The notes: a model not told the origin generated them from the letters alone. Shown: positions 35,528-45,141, counted from the stretch's first letter. The stretch is DNA of 64,000 nucleotides from Sphingomonas psychrotolerans (GCF_002796605.1 NZ_CP024923.1:372001-436000), one strand, 5' to 3'. Made by a program: numbers and translations.

Positions 35528-36624
35528 TGTCCCGGATCCTTGCGGCCGAAGCGCAGATCGATGCCGGTCGCGGGCGCGTAGATTTCGGTGAACAAGGCGA
35601 GGGCGATCAGCAGCGCCAGCAGCGCCACCGCGGGGATGTTGTATTTGCGGTCAGGATCGAGCCGCGGCGCCTCGATCAGCTGGACGTCCGATGCGGTCTC
35701 CGCGGCGAGCGTCTCCACCGCGACCTCTTCGGAAGAGCGCGCATAGACCTCGTACAGCGCCTGGGCGAAACGATAGTCGCGATAGAGGTTCAGATACTCG
35801 CCCGAAACCTCGGAGAGACCCGCGACGTTGGGGCCGGCGACGCCGGCGCTCGGGCTCGCGGTCCTGGCGATCTGTTCGCGCAGCGAGGCGACTTCGGATT
35901 GCACCGCCTGGAGCTGCGGATTCTCTTCGCCCTGGAAGCGCTGGAGCGTCTGCAATTCGACGAGCTTGGCCTGGAGCTGCGCCTCGAGCCCAGCGCGCAG
36001 CGACAGCGCCGAGCCCAGCTGTGCCTCGGGCTCGGCCAGGCGGTTGCGCCGGCGGAAGGCATTGAGCGCGGTTTCGCTTTTCACCACGCGACCAGCGGCT
36101 TCCTTGAAACGCTGGAGCACCACGTCGCGTTTGCGGCGGACCCGGTCGCGGCCCAGCGCGATGATCCGGTCGCTGATGGCCTGCACATACGCGCGCGTCA
36201 TCGCCTCGGCTTGCCGCGCGTCGTGCGTGCGCGCCTCGACTTCGACGATCCCGCCGGTCAGCGAGTGGATGTCGACCTTCTTCGCCAGCGCGACCCGGGC
36301 GCGGTCCTGGCTCGCATAGCCGTTCGGCCCGACCAATTTGAGCTCGCTGATGACCGCGTCGGTGACTTCGGTGCCGCGCGAGATCGCCAGGTACATGTCG
36401 ATCGGCTGCTTCGCCCCGCCAAACAATGCGGCGAAGCCCTGGAGCTGCCCGCCCAGCGCATTCATCATCGAGCCGAGCCCGATGCTGTTATTGTCCTGCG
36501 GCACCAGTTTCGCGCGGGCGACGTATGGCTGCGGGAAGAAACACAGCAGCGCGAGGACCAGTGCCAGCACTGCATAGCCGATCCGCCGCTGGCGCGGCTC
36601 CCGCACGAACGCGACCGGGCTCAT
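35524..36624 (-). CDS. Wzz-like polysaccharide co-polymerase
   Basis: A 366-aa protein with a TM helix near residues 14-32 and another at about 328-348, enclosing a long helical region rich in Ala, Glu, Gln and Arg (coiled coil about 180-260). This is the Wzz/KpsE-type chain-length or export co-polymerase layout. It lacks a cytoplasmic tyrosine kinase domain; the C-terminal tail is only about 15 residues. It lies directly downstream of the Wza-like gene with ATGA overlap, so the pair probably forms the export channel bridge. Confidence 0.85.
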   Translation of the reverse strand: MSPVAFVREPRQRRIGYAVLALVLALLCFFPQPYVARAKLVPQDNNSIGLGSMMNALGGQLQGFAALFGGAKQPIDMYLAISRGTEVTDAVISELKLVGPNGYASQDRARVALAKKVDIHSLTGGIVEVEARTHDARQAEAMTRAYVQAISDRIIALGRDRVRRKRDVVLQRFKEAAGRVVKSETALNAFRRRNRLAEPEAQLGSALSLRAGLEAQLQAKLVELQTLQRFQGEENPQLQAVQSEVASLREQIARTASPSAGVAGPNVAGLSEVSGEYLNLYRDYRFAQALYEVYARSSEEVAVETLAAETASDVQLIEAPRLDPDRKYNIPAVALLALLIALALFTEIYAPATGIDLRFGRKDPGQ

Positions 36625-38474
36625 TCGGCGAGACTCTTGATCGTAGCCGCGCCGACCAGTCCGCCGAACAGCGTACTCGTGATATCGCGCAGCCGCGCCC
36701 AGAATTCGCCGCGATTGGCGTCGATCGGCACATAGACGAGGTCGCCGGGCAGAGCAGGTGCGCGCAGCACGCGCTTGCCGTCGGCAAGCACCGTGCCGTT
36801 GGCGCGCACGACGAAGACTTCGCCCTTGTCGCCGAGCTTCTGCACGCCGCCCGCGAGGCGGATGAAATCGCCGACCGTGACGCCATCGCGATAGGCGAAG
36901 GAGGCGGGCGTCGGCACCGCGCCGAAAACGCCGACCGTCACCGGACGTGGCGGGACATAGATGGTGTCGTTGTTCTCGAGGATCAGCTCGCCGGGCAGCG
37001 TATCGGCGGTGACCGGCAAATCGAACACCAGCCGCCCGCTGGGTTTGCGTTCACGCAACTGATCGACGATCGAGCGGACGAGCGTGAGATTGGCCGGCTG
37101 GACGAGTTGGGCGCGGTTGGCCGAGGTCACCGGCTGCGAGGTCAGCAGCAATTCGACGTCTTGAACCGCGCGGTCGAAGCTCTGCTGCTGTTGCGCCTTG
37201 ACGCTCTCGCGGGTGATCACGCTGGCGTAGGGGAAGGCCTGCGTGGTCAGCCCCCCGGCCTGCGCCACCACATCGGCCAGCCGCGTTCCCGGCTTGAAAT
37301 AATAGCGGCCGGGCTTCGACACCTCGCCGCTGATCGTCACGAGCACCGATTGCTGTTCGAGCGGGCGGGCGATGCCGACATTGGAGAGCACGCGCACGAT
37401 GTCGCCGCGACGGGCCTTGCGCGTCATTGCCTCGGCTGCGCTCAATTCGTCCCAGCCGCGTTGCTCGCGGCCGAGCGAATCGAACACCATCAGCCGGCTC
37501 GAATCCGCCACGGTGTTGACTCCGCCGGCATGGAGGATCGCGTCGCTGACTGTCTCGTCGGGAGCCAGTTCGTAGATTGCTTCGCGATTGATGCTACCGA
37601 TCACCGCGACCTGTTCGCCGGCGGGTGCGATGTAGAGGACGTCGCCATTCTGGAGCACGGCATCGCCGCTGCGATCGCCCTTGAGCAGCAGATCGTAAAG
37701 ATCGAAGTCCGAGACGAGGCGGCCGCCGCGGCGCAGCTGGATCGAGCGGAAGCTGCCCCCCGCGGCCGGCCCGCCCGAGGCGAGCACCGCGTTGACCAAA
37801 GTCGACAGGCTGCCCACGGTGTAGGATCCGGGCGCCGCGGCGAAGCCGGTGACGTAGACCGTCACGCCGTGCAGCCGGGCCACCGTCACTTCGAGCTGGA
37901 AGCCGCGATATTGCCGCGACACACGACGCGCGATCACGTCATGGACATCGCCATACCGTACTCCGGCCACCGTGATCGCGCCGATCCGCGGCACGAAGAT
38001 CCGCCCCTCGCTGTCGATGGTCAGCCGGAGACTGGCCGCCTGGACCGAGCCGGTCAGGCCGAGCAGCAGCTCGTCGCCTGGGTTGAGGCGATAGTCGGGC
38101 GGCACGGTGGCGCTCGGCCCGGCAGTGAAGTCGCGGGCACCCGGCACGAGCAGATCGGCGCCGAACCGGCGCAGCGACATGCCCGCGGCTGCCGAGACGT
38201 AGCGCTCGAATTCGCTCGGCGGCGTCGGGTTAAGCGGAGCGCTCCGCGGCCCCTGCTCAGGGGAGGTCTGAGAATCCGTGGCCGGCGCCTCGATCACCGT
38301 CGGTTGATAGGGCGTGACCTCGGCGGGCGGGATCGCCACCTGCGCCGCCCCGGCGCGTCGGGCGAGCGGATCGGCTTGTTGCTGTCCCCCGGCAACCGGG
38401 GGCGCGAGCTGCGCAGTCGCGGGCAGGGGTGTCGCGGCGAGGACACCGGCGAGAAGCTTCCATCGGACAGTCAT
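36621..38474 (-). CDS. Wza-like polysaccharide export protein with SLBB domains
   Basis: A 617-aa exported protein with signal peptide cleaved near ATAQ (residues 19-22). There is no lipobox cysteine, unlike classical Wza. The export domain begins at about residue 125 (PDYRLNPGDELLLGLTG) and is followed by several SLBB-type beta-grasp repeats (VTGFAAAPGSYTVG, ISGEVSKPGRYYFKPG, VFGAVPTPASFAYRDG). It probably forms the periplasmic and outer-membrane channel for the polysaccharide. It overlaps the Wzz-like gene and the phosphatase gene by 4 nt. Confidence 0.9.
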   Translation of the reverse strand: MTVRWKLLAGVLAATPLPATAQLAPPVAGGQQQADPLARRAGAAQVAIPPAEVTPYQPTVIEAPATDSQTSPEQGPRSAPLNPTPPSEFERYVSAAAGMSLRRFGADLLVPGARDFTAGPSATVPPDYRLNPGDELLLGLTGSVQAASLRLTIDSEGRIFVPRIGAITVAGVRYGDVHDVIARRVSRQYRGFQLEVTVARLHGVTVYVTGFAAAPGSYTVGSLSTLVNAVLASGGPAAGGSFRSIQLRRGGRLVSDFDLYDLLLKGDRSGDAVLQNGDVLYIAPAGEQVAVIGSINREAIYELAPDETVSDAILHAGGVNTVADSSRLMVFDSLGREQRGWDELSAAEAMTRKARRGDIVRVLSNVGIARPLEQQSVLVTISGEVSKPGRYYFKPGTRLADVVAQAGGLTTQAFPYASVITRESVKAQQQQSFDRAVQDVELLLTSQPVTSANRAQLVQPANLTLVRSIVDQLRERKPSGRLVFDLPVTADTLPGELILENNDTIYVPPRPVTVGVFGAVPTPASFAYRDGVTVGDFIRLAGGVQKLGDKGEVFVVRANGTVLADGKRVLRAPALPGDLVYVPIDANRGEFWARLRDITSTLFGGLVGAATIKSLAE

Positions 38475-39298
38475 GCGGTCTGAGAATCCAGTTCAATGTC
38501 GGCGACGGAGCCGAGCAGGATGTCGGCCGCGCGTTCCCACTGCGTCTCGCTGGCGGCGGCGAGGACACCCACACCGCTACCGCCGGCGCGGTACGGGGAG
38601 CGGTCCCAATGCGTGATGTGGCCGCCAGCCTCGGTGAGGAACAGCGCCCCCGCGGCATGGTCCCAAGGCAGGATGCGCTGGAACAAAGCGATGTCGTCGG
38701 TGCCGAGCGCGAGCCGGGGATAGCTTTCGGCCGCGCAGCGGGGGACGGCGACGATCTCCAGATCGTGATCGGCACGGGCATGGACCTGCGCGCGTCGATC
38801 GGGCGCGAGGAAATGGGTGCCGAGCGCCGCGCGCGGCCGCGACGCGCCGGTCGGCCGGGTATGGACCGGCACGCCGTCGCAAGTTGCGCCTTCGCCGCGC
38901 GCCGCATGGCACAGCCGCCCGCTCAGCGGATCGAGCATCCAGCCGGCAAGCGGAGCCCCATCCTCGACTAGCGCGATCATCATGCCGAACGGCTCCCGCC
39001 CGGCAGCGAAATTGGCGGTGCCGTCGAGCGGATCGATCAGCCAGACCAGGCCGTTGCCGACATGGTCGAGCAGCGCCGGATCGCGCTCGGCCGCTTCCTC
39101 GCCGACGATGCGCGCGCCGACGCCGAGTGCCGCCAGCCCGTCGTGCAGCCGGAGTTCCGCCTCGCGATCGGCGATCGTGACGATCTCCCCGGCCGACTTG
39201 ATCGCGATTTCGTGTCCCGCGAGCGCACGGAAGCGCGGAAGCACCACGTGCGCGGCGACGGTGCGCAGCAGCGCGGAAACCTCTTCGTGCAACGACAT
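38471..39298 (-). CDS. Inositol-monophosphatase-family phosphatase
   Basis: A 275-aa enzyme with metal-binding motifs IVGEEA, WLIDPLDGTANF and the C-terminal WDHAAGALFLTEAGG. The family includes inositol monophosphatase, CysQ (3'-phosphoadenosine 5'-phosphate phosphatase) and histidinol phosphatase. In this operon it could remove phosphate from a sugar or sugar-acid intermediate. It is 8 bases after the aldolase gene and overlaps the Wza-like gene by 4 nt, so it is clearly part of the glycan operon. Confidence 0.87.
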   Translation of the reverse strand: MSLHEEVSALLRTVAAHVVLPRFRALAGHEIAIKSAGEIVTIADREAELRLHDGLAALGVGARIVGEEAAERDPALLDHVGNGLVWLIDPLDGTANFAAGREPFGMMIALVEDGAPLAGWMLDPLSGRLCHAARGEGATCDGVPVHTRPTGASRPRAALGTHFLAPDRRAQVHARADHDLEIVAVPRCAAESYPRLALGTDDIALFQRILPWDHAAGALFLTEAGGHITHWDRSPYRAGGSGVGVLAAASETQWERAADILLGSVADIELDSQTA

Positions 39299-39306
39299 GG
39301 ATGCGA

Positions 39307-40119
39307 TCAGGCGGCCACGCTCGCCAAACGTCCGATCGCGGCGCCGCCACTTCGCTCCTGGATCATCCGGATGCGCGACAGATCCTCGTCGGCGATCGCG
39401 CGATAATGATCGCGCTTATTCTCGAGCCACGCCAGCTCGAACGCGACGGCATTGGCGATGCCGGCCTCGAACAAGGGCGATTCCGCCGCCGCGCCGTCGA
39501 AGATCACCTTGCGCGTCTCGAAGCGATCGAGCCGCACGCCGCGGATTTCGCGCAGTGCCGGACCGGCCTCTGCCGCGACCGAGCCGCCGACCACCAGGGT
39601 TAGGTCATTTGCGGCGCAGGCCTTTGCGACCTGAAGGACCGCGTCGGTGATCTCGCGGTCGTTGATCGCAGTACGCGCCAGCCCGCGCGACAGCGTGAAA
39701 TCGACGCGGCCGAAGACGATCCCGTCCAGCTTCGCCTTGGCGATGGGCAGCATCGCGTCGAGATTGCGCAACGTCGCTTCGGTCTCGAGATTGAACAGGA
39801 ACTGCGCGCCCTCGGCATTGTCGCCATAGGTCTTCGCCCTAGCCTCGGCGAACTTGGTCAGGGCATAGGGAGTCTCGACCATCGGTGCGATGATATGATC
39901 GACGCCGTAGAGCTTCGACGCGAGCAGATCCGACACTGCCTCGCACCCCCCGATCTTGAGCGCGACCTTCAGATCGGCGCGATGTGCGATTTCGAGCAGG
40001 CGCAGGAATTCGTCCGGACGGGTGCCCTCCGCCTCGAACTCCGCCTTGACCGCGACGACGCCGTAGCGGTCACGACCTTTTTTGAGCATGTCGAGCATGC
40101 GGCGTTCCGTGGCATTCAT
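39307..40119 (-). CDS. HpcH/HpaI-family aldolase
   Basis: A 270-aa protein starting at ATG 40119 with GGGAGGCGAGG upstream. The (beta/alpha)8 family is indicated by VAVKAEFEAEGTRPDEF, APMVETPYAL, QFLFNLETEATLRNLDAML and VFGRVDFTLSRG, which place the metal-binding Glu and Asp residues. Members cleave or form 2-keto-3-deoxy acids, or act as citrate-lyase-like enzymes. It is the first gene of the minus-strand glycan operon and may make a three-carbon-extended sugar acid or pyruvate. No direct evidence shows the substrate. Confidence 0.8.
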   Translation of the reverse strand: MNATERRMLDMLKKGRDRYGVVAVKAEFEAEGTRPDEFLRLLEIAHRADLKVALKIGGCEAVSDLLASKLYGVDHIIAPMVETPYALTKFAEARAKTYGDNAEGAQFLFNLETEATLRNLDAMLPIAKAKLDGIVFGRVDFTLSRGLARTAINDREITDAVLQVAKACAANDLTLVVGGSVAAEAGPALREIRGVRLDRFETRKVIFDGAAAESPLFEAGIANAVAFELAWLENKRDHYRAIADEDLSRIRMIQERSGGAAIGRLASVAA

Positions 40120-40256
40120 CCTCGCCTCCCTGGTTGATAAGCATGTACTGACGGGGAGTGAGACGGAGCCTCGATCGGGTTCCCGCAACGTTTCGGCGCC
40201 CGGAATTTTTTTTCGCCCGGACCTTACGGGTCGGCGGAACCGGCTCCGTCAGAACA

Positions 40257-40940
40257 ATGATGCCCGGCCTGTTGCCCCTCCATCTGGCCCTTGCGCTCTT
40301 GTCCTCCCCGGACCCTGGACCAGTGGCGCCGGGCATCACCGAACTTCCCGGCGGCAACAGTCCCATCTTTCGAGATCGCGTGGTCGACGCGACGCCGGCC
40401 CCGACGCCGCGGATCGAGCCCGAGCATCGCGATCCGCCGGCGGTCCGCGTGGTGCTTCCCAAGCTCTCCTCGCGATTTGGACGGCGCGGCGATCCGTTTC
40501 GGAAGACCGCTGCGATGCACTATGGCCTCGATATGCCCGGTCCTCTCGGGACGCCGATATTGGCGTCGGCGCCCGGCGTGGTGCGCTTCGCCGGCAGGTC
40601 GGGAAGCTATGGCGAGATGGTCGAGATCGATCACGATGGCGCGCTCTCGACGCGCTATGCCCATCTTTCGAGAATATTGGTGCGCCCTGGCGCCCGCGTC
40701 GAGCGGGGGCAGGCCGTTGCCTTGATGGGATCGACCGGACGCTCGACCGGTAGCCACCTCCATTTCGAAGTGCGCATCGGCGGCCGCGCGGTCGATCCGC
40801 TGCCCTATCTGGGGCCCGGAGCGCTGGATCCGGGTGCGGAGGCGCCGGCTTCGGCCAAGGCTTGGATCGCGCCCGACGCGCCCCATATCTCGGCCTTCGC
40901 CCAGGCGCGTGCCGAGCAATTGCAGGGACGCGCCTTTTGA
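40257..40940 (+). CDS. M23-family peptidase (LytM domain)
   Basis: A 227-aa protein with a hydrophobic N-terminus (MMPGLLPLHLALALLSS) that may be a signal peptide. The LytM domain (about 75-190) has zinc ligands in MHYGLDM and HLHFEV, plus SRFGRRGDPF and GSTGRSTGSHLHF. M23 enzymes cut peptidoglycan cross-bridges or act as activators of amidases. It is divergent from the glycan operon across a 137-base gap, and 101 bases ahead of the sigma factor gene. The ribosome-binding site is weak, so the start (40257 or 40260) is uncertain. Confidence 0.87.
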   Translation: MMPGLLPLHLALALLSSPDPGPVAPGITELPGGNSPIFRDRVVDATPAPTPRIEPEHRDPPAVRVVLPKLSSRFGRRGDPFRKTAAMHYGLDMPGPLGTPILASAPGVVRFAGRSGSYGEMVEIDHDGALSTRYAHLSRILVRPGARVERGQAVALMGSTGRSTGSHLHFEVRIGGRAVDPLPYLGPGALDPGAEAPASAKAWIAPDAPHISAFAQARAEQLQGRAF

Positions 40941-41041
40941 ATCGCCATGGAATCTCCTTTGCAGCAGCAGGTCGGTTTTCGAGTCCCGAATATCGCAGCA
41001 AGGGGTTGGCAAATGCCCCGGTGCGTGCCTTGCCGCGCGTG

Positions 41042-41557
41042 ATGAATCGAGACGACGATATCAGCGGACTCCAGCGCGTCATCCTGAATGAGCGCAGCCG
41101 ACTGTTGCGCTTCCTCGCAGCGCGCGGGATGAGCGATGATGCGGAGGATGCGCTGCACGATCTGTGGCAGCGGGTGGCAGCGACACCTGCCCAGCCGATC
41201 GCCGACCCGCTCTCCTATCTGTTCCGCGCGGCCGAGAATCTGGTCCGTGATCGCCGCCGCTCGACCGTGAGCCGCGATCGCCGGCATCAGGACTGGCACG
41301 AGACCAGCGGGCCGAGCGAAGAGCAGCCGATGGGTGAGCGCGCGCTCATCGCCCGCGAACGGCTGCGCGAGGTCCAGTCGACGCTCGCCACGTTGGGGCC
41401 GCGGGTCGAATTGGTGTTTCGCCGATGCCGGCTCGACGGGCTCGGCCAGGTCGCGATCGCGCGCGAGCTTGGCGTCAGTTTGAGCTCGGTCGAGAAAGAT
41501 CTGCAAAAGGCCTATCGCGCGCTCGCGCAGCTCAGGGCGAAATTCGATGCGGAATGA
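41042..41557 (+). CDS. ECF-type RNA polymerase sigma factor (FecI-like)
   Basis: A 171-aa sigma-70 family protein. Region 2 is seen in SRLLRFLAARGMSDDAEDALHDLWQRV, with the PLSYLFRAAENLVRDRRR segment, and region 4 in LGPRVELVFRRCRLDGLGQVAIARELGVSLSSVEKDLQKAYRA, split here by family convention. It lacks long extra domains. It precedes FecR and a TBDR that carries an STN signalling domain, so it most likely answers an outer-membrane signal through the cell-surface signalling pathway. The signal, possibly iron-siderophore or another ligand, is not shown. Confidence 0.9.
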   Translation: MNRDDDISGLQRVILNERSRLLRFLAARGMSDDAEDALHDLWQRVAATPAQPIADPLSYLFRAAENLVRDRRRSTVSRDRRHQDWHETSGPSEEQPMGERALIARERLREVQSTLATLGPRVELVFRRCRLDGLGQVAIARELGVSLSSVEKDLQKAYRALAQLRAKFDAE

Positions 41558-41584
41558 TCGCGCCGGCTCCGTCATAGGGTTGTT

Positions 41585-42529
41585 ATGGCGATGAGCGCAC
41601 AGGATTCGGACATTCAGGAGGCCGCCCGGCTATGGGCGATCCGTGTCCAGGAGCCGGCGTTCGATGACTGGACCGGCTTCACCGAATGGCTCGAGCGCGA
41701 TCCGTCGCATCTCGCGGCCTATGAGGCTGCGCTGGACGACGAGGCCTGGGCGGTAGCGTTGTTCTCGGCGGCGCCCGCCGTCGAGCCCGACGCGCTGCCG
41801 GTACGGCGCTGGTGGCTTGCCGGCAGCGCTGCCGCCGCGGCTGCGGTCGCAGTGGTCGGGGGCTGGATGGTGCTCGACCGCGATGCGCCGGCGCAACAGA
41901 TCGCGACTGCGCCAGGAGAGCATCGCACGATCGAGCTGGCCGACGGATCGCGGCTGGCGCTGAACGGTGCGACCCGAGTGACGATCGATCCCGATACGCC
42001 GCGGCAAGTGGTGCTCGAGCATGGTGAGGCGCGGTTCGACGTGCGGCACGACGCCAGCGATCCGTTCGTGGTGGTGTCGGGCGGGACGCGGCTCGTCGAC
42101 GCGGGGACCGTGTTCAACGTCGTGCAGGACGGCGACGCGCTCGAAGTGGCGGTTGCCGAAGGCGCGGTGATCTACCAGCCGGGTCCGGGCGAGGTGCGGC
42201 TCGCGCCGGGCGATACGCTGACGCGGCAAGGCAAGAGTGCTAAGCCGCTGCTCGGCAAGGCGAGCCCCCAGACGGTCGGCAGCTGGGCGACGGGCGAGCT
42301 GCAATATGACAATCCCGCGCTGGATCAGGTGGCGCGCGACCTGACCCGCAGCATCGGCCGCCCGGTGCGGAGTGCCGGCGGGGCGGGACGGCTTCGCTTC
42401 ACCGGAACCCTCGTGCTGCGGGGTACGCCCGAAGAGGTGCTGGCGCGGGCAGGCCCGCTGCTCGGCGTCGAGTTCATCGCAGATGGGGAAGGATGGACGA
42501 TGTCCCCGGCCCATGGCCCGCCCCGCTAG
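41585..42529 (+). CDS. FecR-family anti-sigma/transducer protein
   Basis: A 314-aa inner-membrane protein. The cytoplasmic N-terminus (DUF4880-like, about 10-60: EAARLWAIRVQEP and FTEWLERDPSHLAAY) should bind the sigma factor. One TM helix lies at about 78-97. The periplasmic FecR domain runs about 105-240 (TIELADGSRLALNGATRV, LEHGEARFDV), then a C-terminal STN-contact region. It relays the receptor signal to the sigma factor. It is 27 bases after the sigma gene; the receptor gene start overlaps its last 17 bases. Confidence 0.9.
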   Translation: MAMSAQDSDIQEAARLWAIRVQEPAFDDWTGFTEWLERDPSHLAAYEAALDDEAWAVALFSAAPAVEPDALPVRRWWLAGSAAAAAAVAVVGGWMVLDRDAPAQQIATAPGEHRTIELADGSRLALNGATRVTIDPDTPRQVVLEHGEARFDVRHDASDPFVVVSGGTRLVDAGTVFNVVQDGDALEVAVAEGAVIYQPGPGEVRLAPGDTLTRQGKSAKPLLGKASPQTVGSWATGELQYDNPALDQVARDLTRSIGRPVRSAGGAGRLRFTGTLVLRGTPEEVLARAGPLLGVEFIADGEGWTMSPAHGPPR

Positions 42530-44924
42530 CCCGCTCGCCCTCGTTTCCTTGATGGTGGCGTCTCCTGCGCTTGCGCAGGAGCGAGCGGCCGACATCGCCA
42601 TCGCCGCATCGCGCCTCGATGTCGCGATCAAGCTGCTCAGCCGGCAGACCGGCGCGAGCATCGGCTTTCGCGAGCCCGGCCTCGCCAGCGCGCAGCTGCG
42701 CCCGGTGCGGGGGCGTTTCACCGCCGGGCAGGCGCTCGAGCGCATGCTGCAGGGCAATGCGCTCCGCGCCCGGCGCGTCGCTCCGGGGACCTATCTCGTC
42801 GAGCGCGTGACCAAGGCGCCGGCTGCTGCGCGCCCGCGGCCCCCGCGGCCTCGCCAGCCGGCCGCCGAACCGGCGCCGGCACCCGAAGAAATCGTCGTCA
42901 CCGCGACCAAGCGCGATATTCCGCTCGGCTCCTATCCGGGCGGGGTGCAGATCGTCGACGGCGAAACTCTGAGCGCGGCCGAGAGCGCGCGCGGCACAGA
43001 GGCGATCGAGGCGCGCATCGCGAGCGTCGCCTCGACCCATCTCGGCCCGGGCCGCAACAAGCTCTTCATCCGTGGCATCGCCGATTCGAGCTTCGTCGGC
43101 CCGACCCAGTCGACCGTCGGCCAATATTGGGGAAACAGCCGGATCACCTATAGCGCGCCGGACCCCAATTTGCGGCTCTACGACGTGCGCAGCGTCGAAG
43201 TGCTCGAAGGGCCGCAGGGCACGCTTTACGGGGCCGGGTCGCTCGGTGGCGTGGTCCGCGTGGTGCCGCGCTCGCCAGATCTCGGCACCTTCGAAGGTTC
43301 GGCGTGGGGCGGGGTGCTGGCCGTCCAGCACGGCAAACCGGGCGTCGATGGCGGTGCGATCCTCAATCTTCCGCTGAAGCAGGACGTGATCGGATTCCGC
43401 GCGCTCGCCTTCGGATCGGTCGAGGGCGGTTATATCGATGATGTCGGCCGCGGGATCGACGACATCAACCGCGTACGCACCTTTGGTGGCCGCGCCGCGC
43501 TGCGCGTCGACCCTGGCGACGACTGGATCGTAGATCTCAACGCGGTGGGCCAGCGCATCGACGGCGACGACAGCCAATATGCCGAACGCAATATCGGCGA
43601 ACTGGATCGCGCGAGCGCGATCGCCCAGCCGTTCCGCAACGATTATTGGCTGGTCGATCTGGTCACCCGCAGGAATTGGGGCTCGCTCGAGCTGACTTCG
43701 TCGCTCGGCTATGCGGGACAATATGTGTTCGAGCGGTTCGAGGGACCGGAACTCGCCGACACCAAGGACCTCGCGGTGGGGCCGGCGGCAGGCGCTGCCA
43801 ACACCGCTTATTCGCAGGCCAACCGGATCTCGATGGTCACCGGGGAAGTGCGCCTCGCCCGGCGCGGCGTCAACGGCACCGGCTGGCTGCTCGCCGCCAG
43901 CCTGTTGCACAACCGGGCGCAGACCAATCGTCGTATGGAAGCCACTCCCTTCGACACTGCGCTCACCGGCGTCAACAATCAGGTCGACGAGGCGACGCTC
44001 TACGGCGAAGCGACGGTGGAGCCTCGCGACCGCTTCACGCTGACGCTGGGCGGCAGGCTGACTCACGCGCGGCTCTCGGGAAGCTCGGAGGACGTTGCCG
44101 ATGTGGTGGCCTATCGTATCGATCCCGGCGCGCGCGCTTCGCGCTCCGAGACGCGTTTTCTGCCATCGATTGCGACGGCCTATCGCGTTGCCGACGGATT
44201 GACGCTGTTCGCTCGCTATCAGCAGGGTTTCCGCCCTGGCGGCATCGCCATTCGCCGTGAATTTGTCCAGCGCTTCGCCGGCGACCGGGTCTCGACCGTC
44301 GAGGCGGGCGGGCGCTATCGCAGCCCCGCACTCGACGTCGCGGTGAGCGTGTCGGCGACCCGCTGGACCGATATTCAGGCCGATTTGATCGACGGCTTCG
44401 GATTTCCGACCACCGCCAATGCCGGCGACGGCCGCGTCCTGTCGATCGGTATGGTCTCGCGCTGGCGTCCGATCGCCGGGCTAGAGTTCGATGCGGCGCT
44501 CTATCTCAACGGCAGCAAGGTCACCGAGCGTGCCTTCGTGACGCTGCCGGCGGAAGAATCCTTGACCGCGCAGATCGAGCGTCTGCCGAATGTCGCCGAC
44601 GCCAGCGGCAGGATCGGTATGGCCTGGACCAGGTCGCTTGGCGACGATCTCGAACTCACCGCCAACGGCTATGCCCGCTATGTCGGCAAATCGACCCTCG
44701 GGATCGGCCCGATCCTCGGACGGCTGCAAGGCGATTACCTCGACACCGGCGTGGAAGTGCGGGTCGGCGAGGGCAGGCGCGGTATCAGCGTGGCGGTCAC
44801 CAATCTGCTCGACGCCCGCGGCAATCGCTTCGCGCTCGGCTCGCCCTTCCTCATCCGCGACCGCGACCAGACCACCCCGCTCAGGCCGCGCAGCGTCCGG
44901 CTGGGGTTCGATCTGAGTTTTTAG
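42513..44924 (+). CDS. TonB-dependent receptor with STN signalling domain
   Basis: An 803-aa receptor. ATG 42513 gives a signal peptide (LALVSLMVASPALAQ). The STN domain spans about 23-92 (LDVAIKLLSRQTGASIGF, GRFTAGQALERMLQGN). A Pro/Arg/Ala-rich linker leads to a TonB-box-like EEIVVTATKRD at about 129. The plug has LFIRGIADSSF and VEVLEGPQGTLYGAG, then a barrel ending RLGFDLSF. The STN domain plus adjacent sigma/FecR genes fit a transducing receptor such as FecA. The ligand is unknown; GLPQGTLYGAGS-type plugs are common among sphingomonad receptors of many substrates. Confidence 0.92.
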   Translation: MARPASPLALVSLMVASPALAQERAADIAIAASRLDVAIKLLSRQTGASIGFREPGLASAQLRPVRGRFTAGQALERMLQGNALRARRVAPGTYLVERVTKAPAAARPRPPRPRQPAAEPAPAPEEIVVTATKRDIPLGSYPGGVQIVDGETLSAAESARGTEAIEARIASVASTHLGPGRNKLFIRGIADSSFVGPTQSTVGQYWGNSRITYSAPDPNLRLYDVRSVEVLEGPQGTLYGAGSLGGVVRVVPRSPDLGTFEGSAWGGVLAVQHGKPGVDGGAILNLPLKQDVIGFRALAFGSVEGGYIDDVGRGIDDINRVRTFGGRAALRVDPGDDWIVDLNAVGQRIDGDDSQYAERNIGELDRASAIAQPFRNDYWLVDLVTRRNWGSLELTSSLGYAGQYVFERFEGPELADTKDLAVGPAAGAANTAYSQANRISMVTGEVRLARRGVNGTGWLLAASLLHNRAQTNRRMEATPFDTALTGVNNQVDEATLYGEATVEPRDRFTLTLGGRLTHARLSGSSEDVADVVAYRIDPGARASRSETRFLPSIATAYRVADGLTLFARYQQGFRPGGIAIRREFVQRFAGDRVSTVEAGGRYRSPALDVAVSVSATRWTDIQADLIDGFGFPTTANAGDGRVLSIGMVSRWRPIAGLEFDAALYLNGSKVTERAFVTLPAEESLTAQIERLPNVADASGRIGMAWTRSLGDDLELTANGYARYVGKSTLGIGPILGRLQGDYLDTGVEVRVGEGRRGISVAVTNLLDARGNRFALGSPFLIRDRDQTTPLRPRSVRLGFDLSF

Positions 44925-45141
44925 CCGGCGCATTGCGCCAGTGCCTCGTGAGCAGTGACGTGCCGCGTGCGACTCCGGGAGGCTTAAGCATGATGGAGGC
45001 ACCATTCGGCGTGATGGCCGTCACGCGTCGTGCACGCGGCCCTGCACTACCTTGGAGTCGGAGGCTTTAGGCCAAGTGGACAAATTTCTCCTCTGAGAGG
45101 GAGAGCGTTGACGGCGGCAGTTGGTGGGGTCGCCTCAGAAA

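Noticed and set aside
41042..44924. Assignment of the sigma/FecR/TBDR trio to ferric-siderophore uptake
   Set aside because: Cell-surface signalling trios also serve other ligands; nothing in the sequence fixes the ligand.
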